The notes: generated by a model not told the origin, from the sequence alone. A stretch of 64,000 nt of DNA from Hypomesus transpacificus (GCF_021917145.1 NC_061070.1:12177390-12241389), one strand, 5' to 3'; numbered from the stretch's first letter, positions 27,439 to 39,236 are shown. A program made the numbers and translations.

Positions 27439-28858
27439 ATGTCAGGAGAGGCGGACAAACATAACTGTAAGTTTTTACTATTCTTATTTCAGCTAAATAG
27501 TACGCGTAAATCAGCATCTGAATTAAATTATGACGAGAAATGGGCAGTGTAGTCGCTGAAAATGTGTTTATTTTATTGATGAAAGGGCTCATTTGTAAAT
27601 GTATTCGATAACCTAGCTAACATCTCAGTGCAGCATGGGCCACAGAAAACGTAACATTTCAGGTAGGTACGTTTTTTAGCTTTGTTATCTAGTTTTTGTA
27701 GTTGATTCTCCCTTTTCAAATGTCATATCGATCATATATTGAATACAGATATATCTTCACGTGAATATTTTATTCAGGGACTGCTGAGGAGATTACAGCC
27801 CTCATTGAGTGGAGGGGGGCGAATGAGTCTGTTTTCACTGGGAAGAGAAACTCATCAAAATCTGGATGGGAGTGAGTAGAGATTCTAAAGATTATAATTT
27901 AGCAAATAAAACATGTTCACTTAAATACAACAAAGTAATCCAAGCCATTGTAGTTGAGGTATGATTTACTTTGCGGTAGCAGATGGGAAACAGGCACCTG
28001 CTGCAAATAGCATTTTAGTTTCTTTCACTAGTTTTTGCTCAGTAGTTTTGACAAATAACCAAAATAGTTAATTATAGATAAAAATGCTTAATATTTATCA
28101 GTTTCCCTGAATTGCTCATAGAGAGGGAAGAGAATATGAATTGAACTGTTGATGTGACTTCCACTTTGTTTTTCCCAGAGCCTTCGTGAATCAGGCAGAG
28201 TTTAAAATTACAGACAAACAAGCTAAGAAAAAATGGAACAACTTGAAAGAAAAATACAAGGTAATTTAAAACAATTGTGAAGTCAGATGTGATGTTTCTT
28301 AGTGTTGTACAGCTTCCAACACCAGTTGTTGTTTTAGCACCTCCAAATATCAGGAAATTTGTGACAAGCTTAGTGCTTTCATTAGTTAATAATAATAAAT
28401 AAAATCCTCATGATTTCATATTTAAAATTATATACACAAATGTCTAAGGTCCTAGCAACTCTGCAACTTAATTGTTGGATTTTTGCCTAAAGGAGCTGAG
28501 GGACCCACCACCAGGGAAAGGGGTGGAGGCAGTCACTGCTGCCACCTGGCAGTGGTATGCCCCAATGGATGCAGCACTCCAGGAACAGCATTCTATTAAT
28601 CCACCTCTGGTAGCTGCTGCAAACATGACATCCACTGCAGGTGGTGTTAGAGCCTCCTCTGCCCCTGCCAGGAAGAGAGCTAAGCCAGCGCCAAGGAAGA
28701 GGGCAGGTGATCTCCTGGACTTCTTGAAAATGCAGGCGGAGAAAGAAGAGGAGAGAGAGAGCCAGGCTCTTCAAAGGGAAGAGGAGAGGGAGAGGGCAGC
28801 AGCCGCCAGAAGCGAAAAATTCCTCTCACTTTTTGAAAAATTGGTTGACAAACTTTAA
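27439..28858 (+). CDS. Harbinger Myb/SANT-like DNA-binding protein (4 exons)
   Basis: Exons are 27439-27466, 27778-27871, 28179-28260 and 28493-28858, giving 189 aa in frame. The start MSGEADKHN leads into a Myb/SANT-like (MADF-type) trihelix with the expected aromatic anchors: W10 in WTAEEITALIEWR, W at the end of SSKSGWE, and KKKWNNLKEKYK. A proline/alanine linker follows with a basic patch (PARKRAKPAPRKRAG), then a charged helical tail (EKEEERESQALQREEERERAAAA) ending FEKLVDKL. In Harbinger elements this partner carries the transposase to the nucleus and to the transposon ends; domesticated relatives include NAIF1. An AATAAA at 28860-28865 nearly touches the stop codon. It is convergent with the transposase gene about 300 bp away. 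No stop or frameshift interrupts it. Confidence 0.85.
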
Positions 28859-28859
28859 T

Positions 28860-28865
28860 AATAAA
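28860..28865 (+). promoter_or_regulatory. Poly(A) signal AATAAA of the Myb-like gene
   Basis: A canonical AATAAA begins two bases after the stop codon at 28856-28858, implying a very short 3' UTR, as is common in compact transposon genes. Confidence 0.6.
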
Positions 28866-29171
28866 ATATAAAAAAATCTGATTACTTGACAAGACAGTTA
28901 ATAACCTCCTACATTCAGCACTGACAGAACATATTGTGTAGTGCTGAGAAGGGAATGCCACAGCAATGCCAAGGGTCTCAAAATTGAATTGGCATCAAAA
29001 ATAACTTCATACAATACAGTGTAAATAAGACAATACACTAATTTACAAACATTTAATGTAAAGAAACAATATTACATAGGCTATATATTAAAGCAAACCA
29101 AATCTTAGAAAATATTACACATTCAAAGTTTACCTCTCACCCTACTTGGCACAGTCTTGTGTTTTTATCCC

Positions 29172-30714
29172 CTAAATGTAATCATGCTCCTGCAGAGATA
29201 CATTGAGTTCTGTAGGAGCAGAAAGATGTGCAGCCAGTCTAGCGCGGAGGTTGTTGCCAGACACCTCCTGCTCATCTGCACAGTCCTCCAGATTGTCACC
29301 CTCTTCCTCATGCTGAGGATGGTCCACCTCCAAGATGTCGTTCACAGAGAGACAAACGTTGTGGAGAACGCAGCAGGCAGCAACCACCTTGGGGACAAAC
29401 AGAGGACGCACTTCCAGACCCCTTAGAAAGATGGATCTCCAGCGAGTTTTCAGTATGCCAAAAGTGCGCTCAATTACGCAGCTTGCTTTGGCATGGTGGC
29501 TGTTGAACCGGGCCTCAACACTTCCTGGTGGAATACATAATGGTGTAGAAATGTTATATGGTTACATTATTTAGTAGTGTTGTTTTTTTACTGTGTTATT
29601 TATGTGTTTATGCATGTGTTGGCAACTTTAGATTTAGGTCCAGTAAATATCCCTACCAGCTATAGGCTGTCGAAACGGGGTGATGACAGCCACAGGATTC
29701 TGCAGGCATGGATATCCACCATCTCCAAGGAGGAAATAACCAGCCGGGGGATAAAGGGACTCCTTGAACATTGGGGAGCTCCGCAGGACAAGGGCATCGT
29801 GGACAGAACCTGTGTTGCCAATGTGCACGTCAATGAACTTTCCACGGCTGTCACAAATGCCCTGCAGGATAACTATGGGAAAGAGCTTGCGGTTCAAGTG
29901 ACTCTTTTTTAGTGGCCTAGCAGGTGGACGGATTTTGATGCGGCACCCATCAATGGCTCCTGCAGCGAAGCAGAAGGCTTCATGGCCGGCCAGGTGAACA
30001 AAACCTGCCCCCACCCCCTCCATCTCATCGGCCTTGGGGAAATGGATGATGCGGTGGAGGATTGTCATCATTTCCTCTACCACGTGGTGTACAGCTCTGC
30101 ACACTGTAGCCACTGGCATAGAAAAGGCATTGGATGTCACACGGTATGAAGCACCACATGCAAGCCAGTAAACAAACATGAAGACTTCCATCTCGTGGCT
30201 CCAACCATGCCTTTTTTTTCTCGGCAGGACCTGGACCAGCAGCTGGATGGTCGCCCTGGCGAGCTTGAAGGCTGGTTTGGTGTCTTCATCTGAGAACACT
30301 ATCTTGAGGATGGGCACTTGGTCATTTACTTGAGCATAGTTCTGTGGAGTTCCATCCTATTTAAAATTAAAATGAGATAAAAGTTTACAATTTTTTTGCG
30401 ACAACTTTACCTAATACAAAATAAAGTGGCCATTTTATTTAACTGTCGGGCAACATAACAATGGGTCGTTGTGAACCATTGGGTCATTGTGACCCGAAGG
30501 CAGCACTTGGTTGAGTAAATGGTTTTGTTACTATTCGACCACTTACATTGAGAAAGATAAGTGATAGCATTTGACGAAGCCTCGCCATCCTCATCCGTCT
30601 CATTCTGGCCCTCCTCCTCTGGATCAGTTGCCTCAGCTCAGCTGCCTCCTCCTCAGCTTTCAAGTAAAGTGACCCTATAGCCACTGTTACCAGTGCCCTT
30701 CTGTTTGTTTCCAT
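29172..30714 (-). CDS. HARBI1-like Harbinger transposase (3 exons)
   Basis: Minus-strand exons 30547-30714, 29657-30356 and 29172-29524 join in frame to 406 aa. The start METNRR is preferred because an Arg-rich helix (LIQRRRARMRRMRMARLRQ) follows; an in-frame ATG lies further 5' at 30766-30768. A helix-turn-helix-like stretch (ASYRVTSNAFSMPVATVCRAV) precedes the DDE nuclease domain. All three catalytic positions are visible: D192 in AIDGCRI, D268 in GDGGYP and E308 in ERTFGILKTRW, with the family block NTGSVHDALVLR between them. The C-terminus has the usual CCVLHNVCL motif. The frame is uninterrupted, so catalytic capacity appears preserved. A possible ATTAAA lies at 29052-29057 on the minus strand. 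The alternative of a domesticated HARBI1 is less likely, because the Myb partner and end repeats sit beside it. Confidence 0.88.
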
Positions 30715-30794
30715 AATTGTCTGATTTGATTCATACGTTTTATATGTATATATATATGTATTGCGCAATAGCCAAGAAAACCTTCATATAAATT

Positions 30795-30865
30795 CGTTCT
30801 CCATCCTCGTGGTCTTGAAGAACGTTTTCGCAAGACGCTTGGCAAGAACGTTCTTCTAAAGAACA
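30795..30865. repeat. Right Harbinger end repeat with internal palindrome
   Basis: This is the counterpart of 27311-27382. Inside it, 30817-30856 is a near-perfect palindrome: GAAGAACGTTTTCGCAAG on one side of ACG and CTTGGCAAGAACGTTCTTC on the other. It lies 80-150 bp beyond the transposase start codon. Confidence 0.75.
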
Positions 30866-30932
30866 TTAGCTTTCTTCTGACTGATTAACAGCCGGACCAG
30901 ACCGAGCCACAACAGTCCCAGTCGATTACTGA

Positions 30933-30940
30933 TGACGTAA
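30933..30940 (+). promoter_or_regulatory. CRE-like motif upstream of POLH
   Basis: TGACGTAA lies about 330 bp upstream of the POLH start codon, just outside the Harbinger right-end repeat. It matches the cAMP-response-element core by sequence only. Position relative to a real transcription start is unknown. Confidence 0.3.
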
Positions 30941-31271
30941 AGGTTTGATATTATTTTGCGCGAAAGTTAGCTAAACAGACGGAAGCCGTCGTTTTCACCG
31001 TATCCGAGTGACACATACATTGCATAGGATTTAGTTAACCGAAAGAAAAACATAATCCAAAACCTGGTAGAAGTTAGCTAGTGACGCTGAGTATAAAGCT
31101 AGCGTGCTTTTTACGATCGGAGTTCCGCAACTCAAACTACTAGGCTACAGTTAAGCTAGCTAGCTTTACTAGCTTGTTGCACTGACGATTTAGCTAGCTG
31201 ATCTGAGTTCAATATCTCTAAATATCGCTTTGTTGTAGTCTGTACAAGCTCTTGGTTCCATACCAATAAGG

Positions 31272-34200
31272 ATGGAGTACGGGAAGGAAAGGGTTGTGGC
31301 GCTGGTAGACATGGACTGTTTCTACGTTCAGGTGGAGCAGAGGTTGAATCCAGCCTTGAAGAACATCCCATGTGTGGTTGCCCAATACAAGACTTGGAAG
31401 GGAGGCAGGTGAGTTTCTGACACAAAGATGCTATTTCTATGGCCACTGCAGTTTGGAGCGATCCGGTTATCATTAGCAGAAAAGCAGTTTGCTGCCTTTA
31501 GTTAAGATCCCTCCCTATAATTTTAGTCTATGACATGTGTTTTAGGTTTCCCTCAAAACACCTGATTGACCCATTCATTTGAATCAAGTGTGTTGGAAGA
31601 GGAAACACATGTTTAATATGCAGAGTAGGATTGAGAACCACTGGTCTATGCACAGGACCAGGGGACATGTTTAAGTCAGACATAGGCATAGCTAAAAGCA
31701 TTTCTCCAAGTTGCATGGACCATACAATTCAGCATCTCTGTGTTGGCAACTTACCCACCTTGCCTACTCTGTGTCTAGCTAATATTGGCCTACAAAAAGG
31801 AGCAAGTTTCATATCTCGTTTATCCTGAACAATTTATCACATTTTCAACATCATATTTCTGTTCCTTCCCCCCAGTATTATAGCGGTGAGTTATGAGGCC
31901 AGGGCTCATGGGGTGACAAGGAATATGTGGGCTGATGATGCTAAAATACTGTGTCCAGATCTCCAAGTGGCGCGGGTTAGGGAGTCTCATGGCAAAGCAG
32001 ACCTCACTCAGTAAGTTGCCTGAAACCCACCAATCCATTCTCATACTTCGATCAAAAATAGGCCTCACTAAATGTACCTTGTTTAGTAAATGAACCCAAC
32101 AGAACAGACTTCTTCATTTGAATATCCTCTTACTGTCTGCCATCAAATGACCCAATAGCATGTTCAGAAGTGCTTCAATGATATTTTTCTCTGCATAGTT
32201 ACCGTGAGGCCAGTGTGGAAGTGATCGAGGTGATGTCTCGTTTCGCTGTGATCGAGAGGGCCAGTATAGACGAAGCCTACATGGATCTGACAGCTGCTGT
32301 GCAGCAGAGGCTGAAGGACATGACAGATCTTCATGTAGACCCTGGCCTGCTGAAGGCCACCCATGTTCAGGGCTATCCACAGGATCCCTCAGACCAGGAG
32401 GGGGCCCCAGAGGACACTGGCACAGATAAAGGTGGGTTGGAAACAACTCTAAATGTGTTGCCATTAACTACTGTTGATTGGCACTGATGAAGAACCTCCT
32501 TTTTTGGGATGTGACATCACTGGACAGGAAACAAAACTTAAACTCACTAGCGGAGAGGGGAGAAAATAAGAGGTTGCAACGTGGTGCTCGTAGCTGTGCT
32601 GGGGTAGGCTCAAACTGGGACAACCCATGCCCACCCATACAGTAGCTCTAAGCTGACTGAAAACGCTCTGGTTCTTGTTCACAGAGATGCAGAGGTCCAG
32701 AGGGCTGCAGCAGTGGCTTGGCTCCCTTCCAGTCCCTCCGGCTGGGGCCCTGGGGCTGCCCAGTGCCGAGCTGCAGCTGGCGGTGGGGGCCGTGATCGTG
32801 GAGGAGATGAGAGCAGCTGTGGAGCAGCATACAGGCTTCCGCTGCTCTGCCGGGATATCCCACAACAAGGTCAGTGCACCCTCTGCCACTCCACATATGG
32901 AGAGGCCATGTTTGTAGTCAGGAGCAGTCATCCATGGGGTCCTTTGGTTTATGTTTGCCATCTCTGTCCAGGTGCTGGCTAAACTAGCCTGTGGCCTCAA
33001 CAAGCCCAACCGCCAGACTGTCTTGCCTCTAGACTCGGTACCTGAGCTCTTCAACTCTCTCCCCATCGGCAAGATGTGAGTTCTTGTGTGGTGTTGTACT
33101 ATGTTGTATTATGTTATTGAATGGATACCAGTCAGCATGTGCTGTTGTTTATGTGCAGTCGAAATCTGGGCGGAAAACTAGGGGCGTCCATCTCCGAGAC
33201 CCTGAAGGTGGAAAACATGGGAGATCTGACCCGCTTCTCTCCGGCTCAGCTTGGACAGAGCTTTGGGGACAAGACCGGGTAGGAACCACTACCCCACTGT
33301 CCTAACAGTCTCTCATTCTCCCAAGCCCTTCCTCCTCCACCCACACAAACACCCATCATCATCATCCCCTCGTCTAATGAGATGTGTCCTGTGTGCAGAC
33401 CATGGCTGCATGACATGTGTCGGGGGATCGACTTTGAAGCTGTCAAGCCCAGGCAGCTTCCAAAGTCTATTGGCTGCAGTAAAAACTTTGCTGGGAGGAC
33501 ATCGCTTGTCACCAAAGAGCAGGTACACAAATACATCATGCTTCCCATCATGCCTCAACTGTTCCTTTTTATTCCGGGCAAATGTGTGTTGGATGTCCGC
33601 AGCTGTTCATCTTGATCCGTGTGTTCAGGTGCAGCACTGGCTCTACCAGCTAGCTCTGGAGTTGGAGGAGAGGCTGACCAAGGATAAAGACATGGTGAGA
33701 ACCTCTCCAACTGATCTTTTCTTTGGCTGAACTCTCCCTGTGTCCTTGTCACTCTCAGAACAACTGAAGAATGAACTCTCGTCTCTGTGACTCATGACAG
33801 AATGGTCGAGTGGCCAAACAGTTGACTGTGGGTATTCGGCAGTTGGGGGAAAAAAAGCCAAGCAGCTTCTCCCGCTGCTGTGCGCTAGCACGCTACGACG
33901 CTACCAAGATCTCGACCGACAGCTTTGCCATCATCAAGAGTCTGAACACGGCGGGAAACCACCAGGCGGCATGGTAACACAGGAACTCTCTTCCTCAGTG
34001 CTGTAAAGCAAACCCAGTTTTCAGCTGTCATGTATTTGACACCACCCTCTTCTCTTTCTATATCTCTGTCTCCCTCCATCATCAGGACTCCGCCCCTCAC
34101 CTTGCTCCACCTCTCCGCCAGCAAGTTCAATGATGCCCCCTCTGCAGGGTCAGGGGGAATCGCTGGTTTCCTGTCTAGTGATGTCACATCCACGCAGAGT

Positions 34201-35061
34201 AAGTTCTCCACTCAAAGCACCCAGGCCTCTTCGGACTCCAGCCCTGGTAGACCAGGTGCCATCCAAGCCTTCTTCCAAAGAGCTGCAGAGAAACAAAGGA
34301 AGAGGAGGGAGGAAGAAGAAGAAGAGGGGGAGGGGAACGTGGAGGAGGGTGGTGGAGGCTCTGGGACTTCTCTCCAATCAACATTCATGCCTTCCTCTGG
34401 GGTTGAGGGCTGTGTGTCTGGGCAATCATCCTCCAGGTCGTCCTCTCCCCCTCCCCTTGTAGTCGCCATCCCTCCCCCCCCTTCGGCCTCGATCACCTCC
34501 TTCTTCCAGAGGAAGACGCTGGAGAAGAGCAACTCTGGAACAGACGAGCACATTGGTGGCCGTGAGACGGCAGGACACCACATGACAATAAATGACAGAG
34601 ACGCACTGGAATGTGGGTCACTTTCAAAGAATGGCACAGCATTAAGTGAGGAAACCGCTCAAGGTCATCTGTTAGGCAGCCTCACTAGGAGGTCAGGCTC
34701 CCCTGTGTCCTGCCCCGCTGCCTCCCCTCCCACAGCTTCCCTCACGCCCCCGCAGCTTTCCTCCAGCCTCGTGTCTGAAGACCTGCTCACCTGTGAGCGT
34801 TGTGGACAGGACGTCCTGGCCTGGGAGATGCCCGAACACTATGACTACCACTTTGCTCGGGACCTACAAGACTCGTTCTCTTCCACATCCTCCCCTTCCG
34901 TCTCCTCGCCCGTCGCGGCCACGTCTCTCCCACCTCCACGGGTAGGAACGGGTACCCCCAAGTCTTCCCGGGGAAAGACGAGGGCGAGGGGCCAGTCAGG
35001 GCCCCAGGCCAAAAAGCCTCGCAGCAGCAGCACCCTGGATGCTTTCTTCAAGAGGAGCTGA
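31272..35061 (+). CDS. polh: DNA polymerase eta (10 coding exons)
   Basis: Exons are 31272-31408, 31876-32010, 32199-32431, 32685-32869, 32972-33075, 33159-33278, 33399-33522, 33629-33694, 33801-33973 and 34086-35061, giving 750 aa (human 713). This Y-family polymerase bypasses UV pyrimidine dimers; loss in humans causes xeroderma pigmentosum variant. The catalytic residues D13, D115 and E116 (LVDMDCF; SIDEAY) fall at the same numbers as in human. The palm-finger blocks YKTWKGG, SYEARAHGVTRNMWADDAK and CSAGISHNKVLAKLACGLNKPNRQT are conserved. C-terminal features are an acidic run, FF motifs at 488-489, 565-566 and 746-747 (PCNA/REV1-binding type), and a UBZ zinc finger C662-C665-H677-H681. 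The final residues STLDAFFKRS are a PIP box. A possible AATATA signal lies at 35250. It is tail-to-tail with GTPBP2. Confidence 0.97.
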
Positions 35062-37580
35062 CAAAGACGTCAATGGAGATAAAACATTGTATCCCTATGT
35101 AAATCTCATGGGTGTATGTGGTCTTTTTGTTTGCAAAATGCTGTTTCTCTGTCACATATTTTACATGCCGCACTTTTATACCACTAGGTGTCGCCACATC
35201 ATCACGAGATCATCCTGTTGAGAGAACTCAAGTGTTCAAAGTTGATTTTAATATAAAGCTCAAATAATACCACTTTGTTCAGAAATGTAAGTATCAGTCT
35301 TAAGTTGTGTTTGTCTAAGGGCTTTAACTTCTGGATAGTGGAGCTCAGAAGAGGTAATTAACTAATTGAACATTAGCTAATTGAACTGTCGAGACTACCC
35401 AACAGCAGGGAGCTACTTTGACTATATTGATGCTCACTGTTCCCAGAGAGTCAACAGGCCAGGATTGCCTCTATGACAGATATTGTTGCACCACTTGTAG
35501 GTGTGGCCCATGATGTGAAAATGCCCTCCACAGTGGAAGCAAGTGTTTATTGTGTTGTAACATCAGGGGCAGAACAGTGGAGGTTTCCCTGTCAATGTTC
35601 TTTCACATGAAAACACAGTTCAGTTTTTTTTATTGATTTATGTACACCATAATATACAAACTGGATCTGTACATAAATACATATGGTACTTCACCCAAAA
35701 AAGAGGATTAAAATACAGTACGTCATTTTGAAGAAAACATTCGTCATTGCATCCGTAGTAGAGGAATTGATTATATTTGTGGTGTGTGAAAACAGGTGAT
35801 CTACGAAGAAATTCATTAACCACTATAAATCTATAAAAACAGGAACATTCCTCAAATGCAAAAATCTATTTGAAACATTCGATACGCCTTTTTCAAGGCT
35901 ATAAAATAGTTTGGTTGAAATACATTTTTTCCTCTCTAACTGTGCACACAAACCCTACATCAATAACGTTATTGTAACAAACAAGGTACACGTCTCTACT
36001 GTCTCCATACTGTTGTTTTGGAGGTGACAATCTGTTGGATCATTCATGTGAACATACAATGACATGAAATAACTAATTAGGCCAATAGTAGCCTTCAACA
36101 ATGAGTAGCAACTCTGAGTTTAGATATCAAATATGGTGTCACTGAAAAGCGCCAAATCTGGCTGATTGTAAAAAAGTATTGAAACCCTTGGGTGTCATGG
36201 AAGGTTCTCAGAGTTCCACCAGGCACTGTGTTTAATCCTTACAAAAGCAAAATGATCTCAGTAACTTCATGGAAAAGACTAAACGAAACTCGAACACAGA
36301 AGGTTAAACACAATGTCAGCTTAGCATTCACCACACATAATCAAACACACGATAAGCACATACCTTTTTTTGGAAAGAATTGGTTGAATAACAGTTTCCA
36401 AAAGCCCTTTATGCCAAAACCTTGTCGATTCAACACTGGAGTAGTGATGTCATGAACTACTACTGACCCCTGCATCTGAAGCACATCATCTAGACAACCA
36501 CCCCATTGGTTCATTGAGTTATCAACAGGCATTACTACAAGTCAAAATCCTAATTCTCACACAGTGTCCTAAAGGAAGATAAGGTTATCGTAGTCAATGC
36601 TGGTTGATAACCATTATGTCAGATTCATTTCCACATGCCAGGGTACCGTCTTCATAAAGCAGCACTGTCAACAGCCTGTTCAGTGTGAGAGGGCCATGTG
36701 ACTCTTTGTAACAAAAACTAAAAGTGTATAAATGTTTTATAATTGACGAGAGCTGATGAAATAAAGAATGACAAGGAAGCATCCCAGGAGGATTTAGAAT
36801 CTCTAAAAGGCTTGTCCTCTGTCGTCAGGCACTCAGCTGGTCACAAAGACGAGGTGGTGTGTGGTGATGATTGCCTGCCTCTGACATCATTGTTAGCTGC
36901 TATTGAAGCCTAGTCTATTGCCCATAGAGCAGTCTTCTACTTCAAAAGTTTGTAAACATGTCTGAAATATAGAGGTGTATTAAAAGACTTAGTGCCCTTA
37001 CAGATGATAAAAAATATAGGCATTCGTGTCAGTGTGTGTGTGTGTACGGTTTTGTGAAATGATATTCTTGCGTTCAGGTGCAAACGTGTTTCTTCAATGC
37101 ACGTGTATTAAGCACTTCATCGGGTGTATGAATCAGCGAAGGGACTGCTTGTTTACGCTCATGTTTCCATGGTTACCAGAGAGATAGATGCCAGATGAAC
37201 AAATCCTTGTTGATCACCACTGTGACACTAAGGCAATGCTTGGGGGAACCTACCTGAACACCAACAACTTAAGGTGAGTTATTATAAGAAAGGATCTCGT
37301 TTTAAAGGCTCGAGAGATTTGAGTGTGAGACATTTGGTGTGACAACAAGGCTTTGGAGAAGCAATCATTAACAAAAGAGAAAAGACAGAACAAAAAATAG
37401 AAAAAGTTTGCTTAAGTCTGTTGTGTTGAGACCGGCCTTTCAGATGAAGACCAGAGGCAGAGGATGGCTGGAAAAGGATCCTCTCTCCGTCACGTTCTTC
37501 AGTGTGATTCTAGAAGGGACTCATGGTGTGCTGCATCCACAGGCCGGTCCTGAGGTCGGCCCCGAGGCCGGTCTGGGGCT
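35062..37580. other. Convergent 3' UTRs of POLH and GTPBP2
   Basis: There is no coding exon. The left part is POLH 3' UTR; most of the rest is probably the minus-strand GTPBP2 3' UTR of about 2 kb. The spacing between the two inferred poly(A) positions (about 35250 and 35629) is only a few hundred bases. Confidence 0.5.
35629..35634 (-). promoter_or_regulatory. Candidate poly(A) signal of GTPBP2
   Basis: TTTATT on the + strand reads AATAAA on the minus strand, about 1.95 kb beyond the GTPBP2 stop. It is chosen because it is the last such signal before POLH. Experimental 3' ends are not available here. Confidence 0.4.
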
Positions 37581-39236
37581 CTAGGCCTCCTCGTCCTCGC
37601 TGTGGGGGGGCTCGTACTGGGAGACGGGCTGCAGCTTGGTGACCTGGCCGATGCCCTTGGTCACGCCCTCTCTGAAGAACAGCTTGGCCCCCACCTTAAG
37701 GTACTCTGGGTACTTGATGAACCGGAAGCACACCACCGCCTTCTCTCCCGTCCTCAACTCGTCCTAAAGGGATGGATGGATGGATGGTGAGTCGGAGGAC
37801 AGGAGCAGTTTGACAGAGGACAGTGGTTTCATTGAGGTCGACACTTTAAATCGAATTGGATTTGGATAGCCCTTTGAAGAGTGAAGATGGGCTGGTTTGG
37901 AGAGCAACTGCGGTGGCACGACCCTTAGTGGCCAGGGCTCTGATGAGAATGCTTGCTTTGACATCTTAAACGCATGCAATCACAAGCCCCGGTCTATCAT
38001 TACATCCGTCTGCCAAAGGATTATGGTCTGGTGGAGGACTAACCTTGCCGTGCACGGCCTCCACCGTGGCAGTCTGGCGGACGTTGCCCACGTGCACGGT
38101 GACCTGGAAGCCCTTGTGGAAGGTCTTGGTGTGGAACAGCAGCACAATCTCAGCCTCAAACAGCGAACAGATGGTGGGGTTCATCTCTGGGCTCACCATC
38201 ACCATGCCCTGGGCAGAGGACACAAACACACCCTTTAGATACAGACGAAGAGGGCACACATCTTGTCAGCGACCCTATCGAACATAGGGGCGTGCACGTA
38301 GAGTAGGAAACATCCCGGGCAGTCCCACACAGCCACAGCGGGGGTCATAGCGAGGGCCGCCCTCACCTTGCGCAGCAGCGAGCGGTCAAAGTCTCCCAGG
38401 GCCAGTGTGGCGGCCTGGCCCGCCCTGAGTACCCTGCATGCCGAGCGGTTCCTCTGGATGCTGCACACCGACAGCTGACGGAAGTGGCCAGAGTCGGTTG
38501 GCCCCACCACTAACTGCTCGCCCTCGCGACAGATTCCACTGCAGGGCGACAGAGAGGAGAGAAGGACTGGTTAAGATTAAATTTTGTCATTTAGCAGACG
38601 CTCTTATCCAGAGCAATTTACAGTAATTACAGGGACATTCCCCCGAGGCAAGAAGGGTGAAGTGCAAGGACACAACATAATTTGGCACAGCTGGGAATCG
38701 AACTAGTAACCTTCTGATTACTAGCCCGATTCCCTAACCGCTCCGCCACCTGACTTCCAGATTACTGACCAAAAATGGCGGAGTAAGGGGGAGATAGAGC
38801 AGACGGCAGATGACTAACGAAAGACAGATCAGATTAGAGCAGCAAACTGACCTGTAAAGAGTTCCTCCCACCACGGTCCCTACTTCAGGCACGGTGTAAA
38901 TCTCATCCACCTGGAAAACACACCGAAGATGGATTGTCTGGATTAGAGTCTGTGTGTTTTTGTGTGACGACACAAACATGAGTGCACGGTGTGGGTCAGA
39001 GGGGTGATTTTTGCACCTGGAACTCAGTGAGCTGCTGCATGAGGTCCTCCTGCTCCTTGCTGTTGCTGAGGGGAGGGATGATGTTGAAGAAGACCTTGAG
39101 CAGGTCCAGGCTCTCCCCCGACACGCTGGACGCCGTGAAGATGGGCGTCACGCTGCACAGGAAGACACACCCGTGACGGTGGGAAACCATCGTGTTAGCG
39201 CTTGTAGCGTGGAGCGTGCAGGGCAGTGAGACAACA

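Larger units (their letters stand above)
26997..30865. mobile_element. Harbinger/PIF-type DNA transposon with both genes open (limits approximate)
   Basis: Two convergent spliced genes, a Myb/SANT-like protein (27439-28858, +) and a HARBI1-like transposase (29172-30714, -), are the classic gene pair of vertebrate Harbinger elements. Related end repeats lie on both sides: 27311-27382 and 30795-30865 share CGTTCTCC.TCCTCG, CAAGACGCTT and ACGTTCTTCT, and a third related motif lies at 26997-27019. The repeats are themselves imperfect palindromes, so they match in both direct and inverted orientation. The exact termini and the 3-bp target duplication expected for this superfamily could not be fixed by eye. 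The outer limits given are therefore estimates; the minimum is 27311-30865. Confidence 0.8.

Noticed and set aside
27439-30714. Domesticated NAIF1/HARBI1 host genes
   Set aside because: The host NAIF1 and HARBI1 genes are not neighbours in vertebrates, whereas here both genes lie together between repeat ends. A transposon fits better, though domestication cannot be excluded without copy-number data.
32464-33072. 202-aa open frame antisense to POLH exons 4-5
   Set aside because: It crosses POLH introns and exons without regard to splice sites and has no recognisable domain.
34212-34637. 141-aa open frame antisense to the last POLH exon
   Set aside because: It is a compositional shadow of the Ser/Pro/Glu-rich coding strand; the sense frame has the conserved UBZ and PIP motifs.
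31272-35061. DNA polymerase iota instead of eta
   Set aside because: The N-terminal, CSAGISHNKVLAKLACGLNKPNRQT, UBZ C2H2 and terminal PIP features are those of eta, and GTPBP2 is the expected neighbour.
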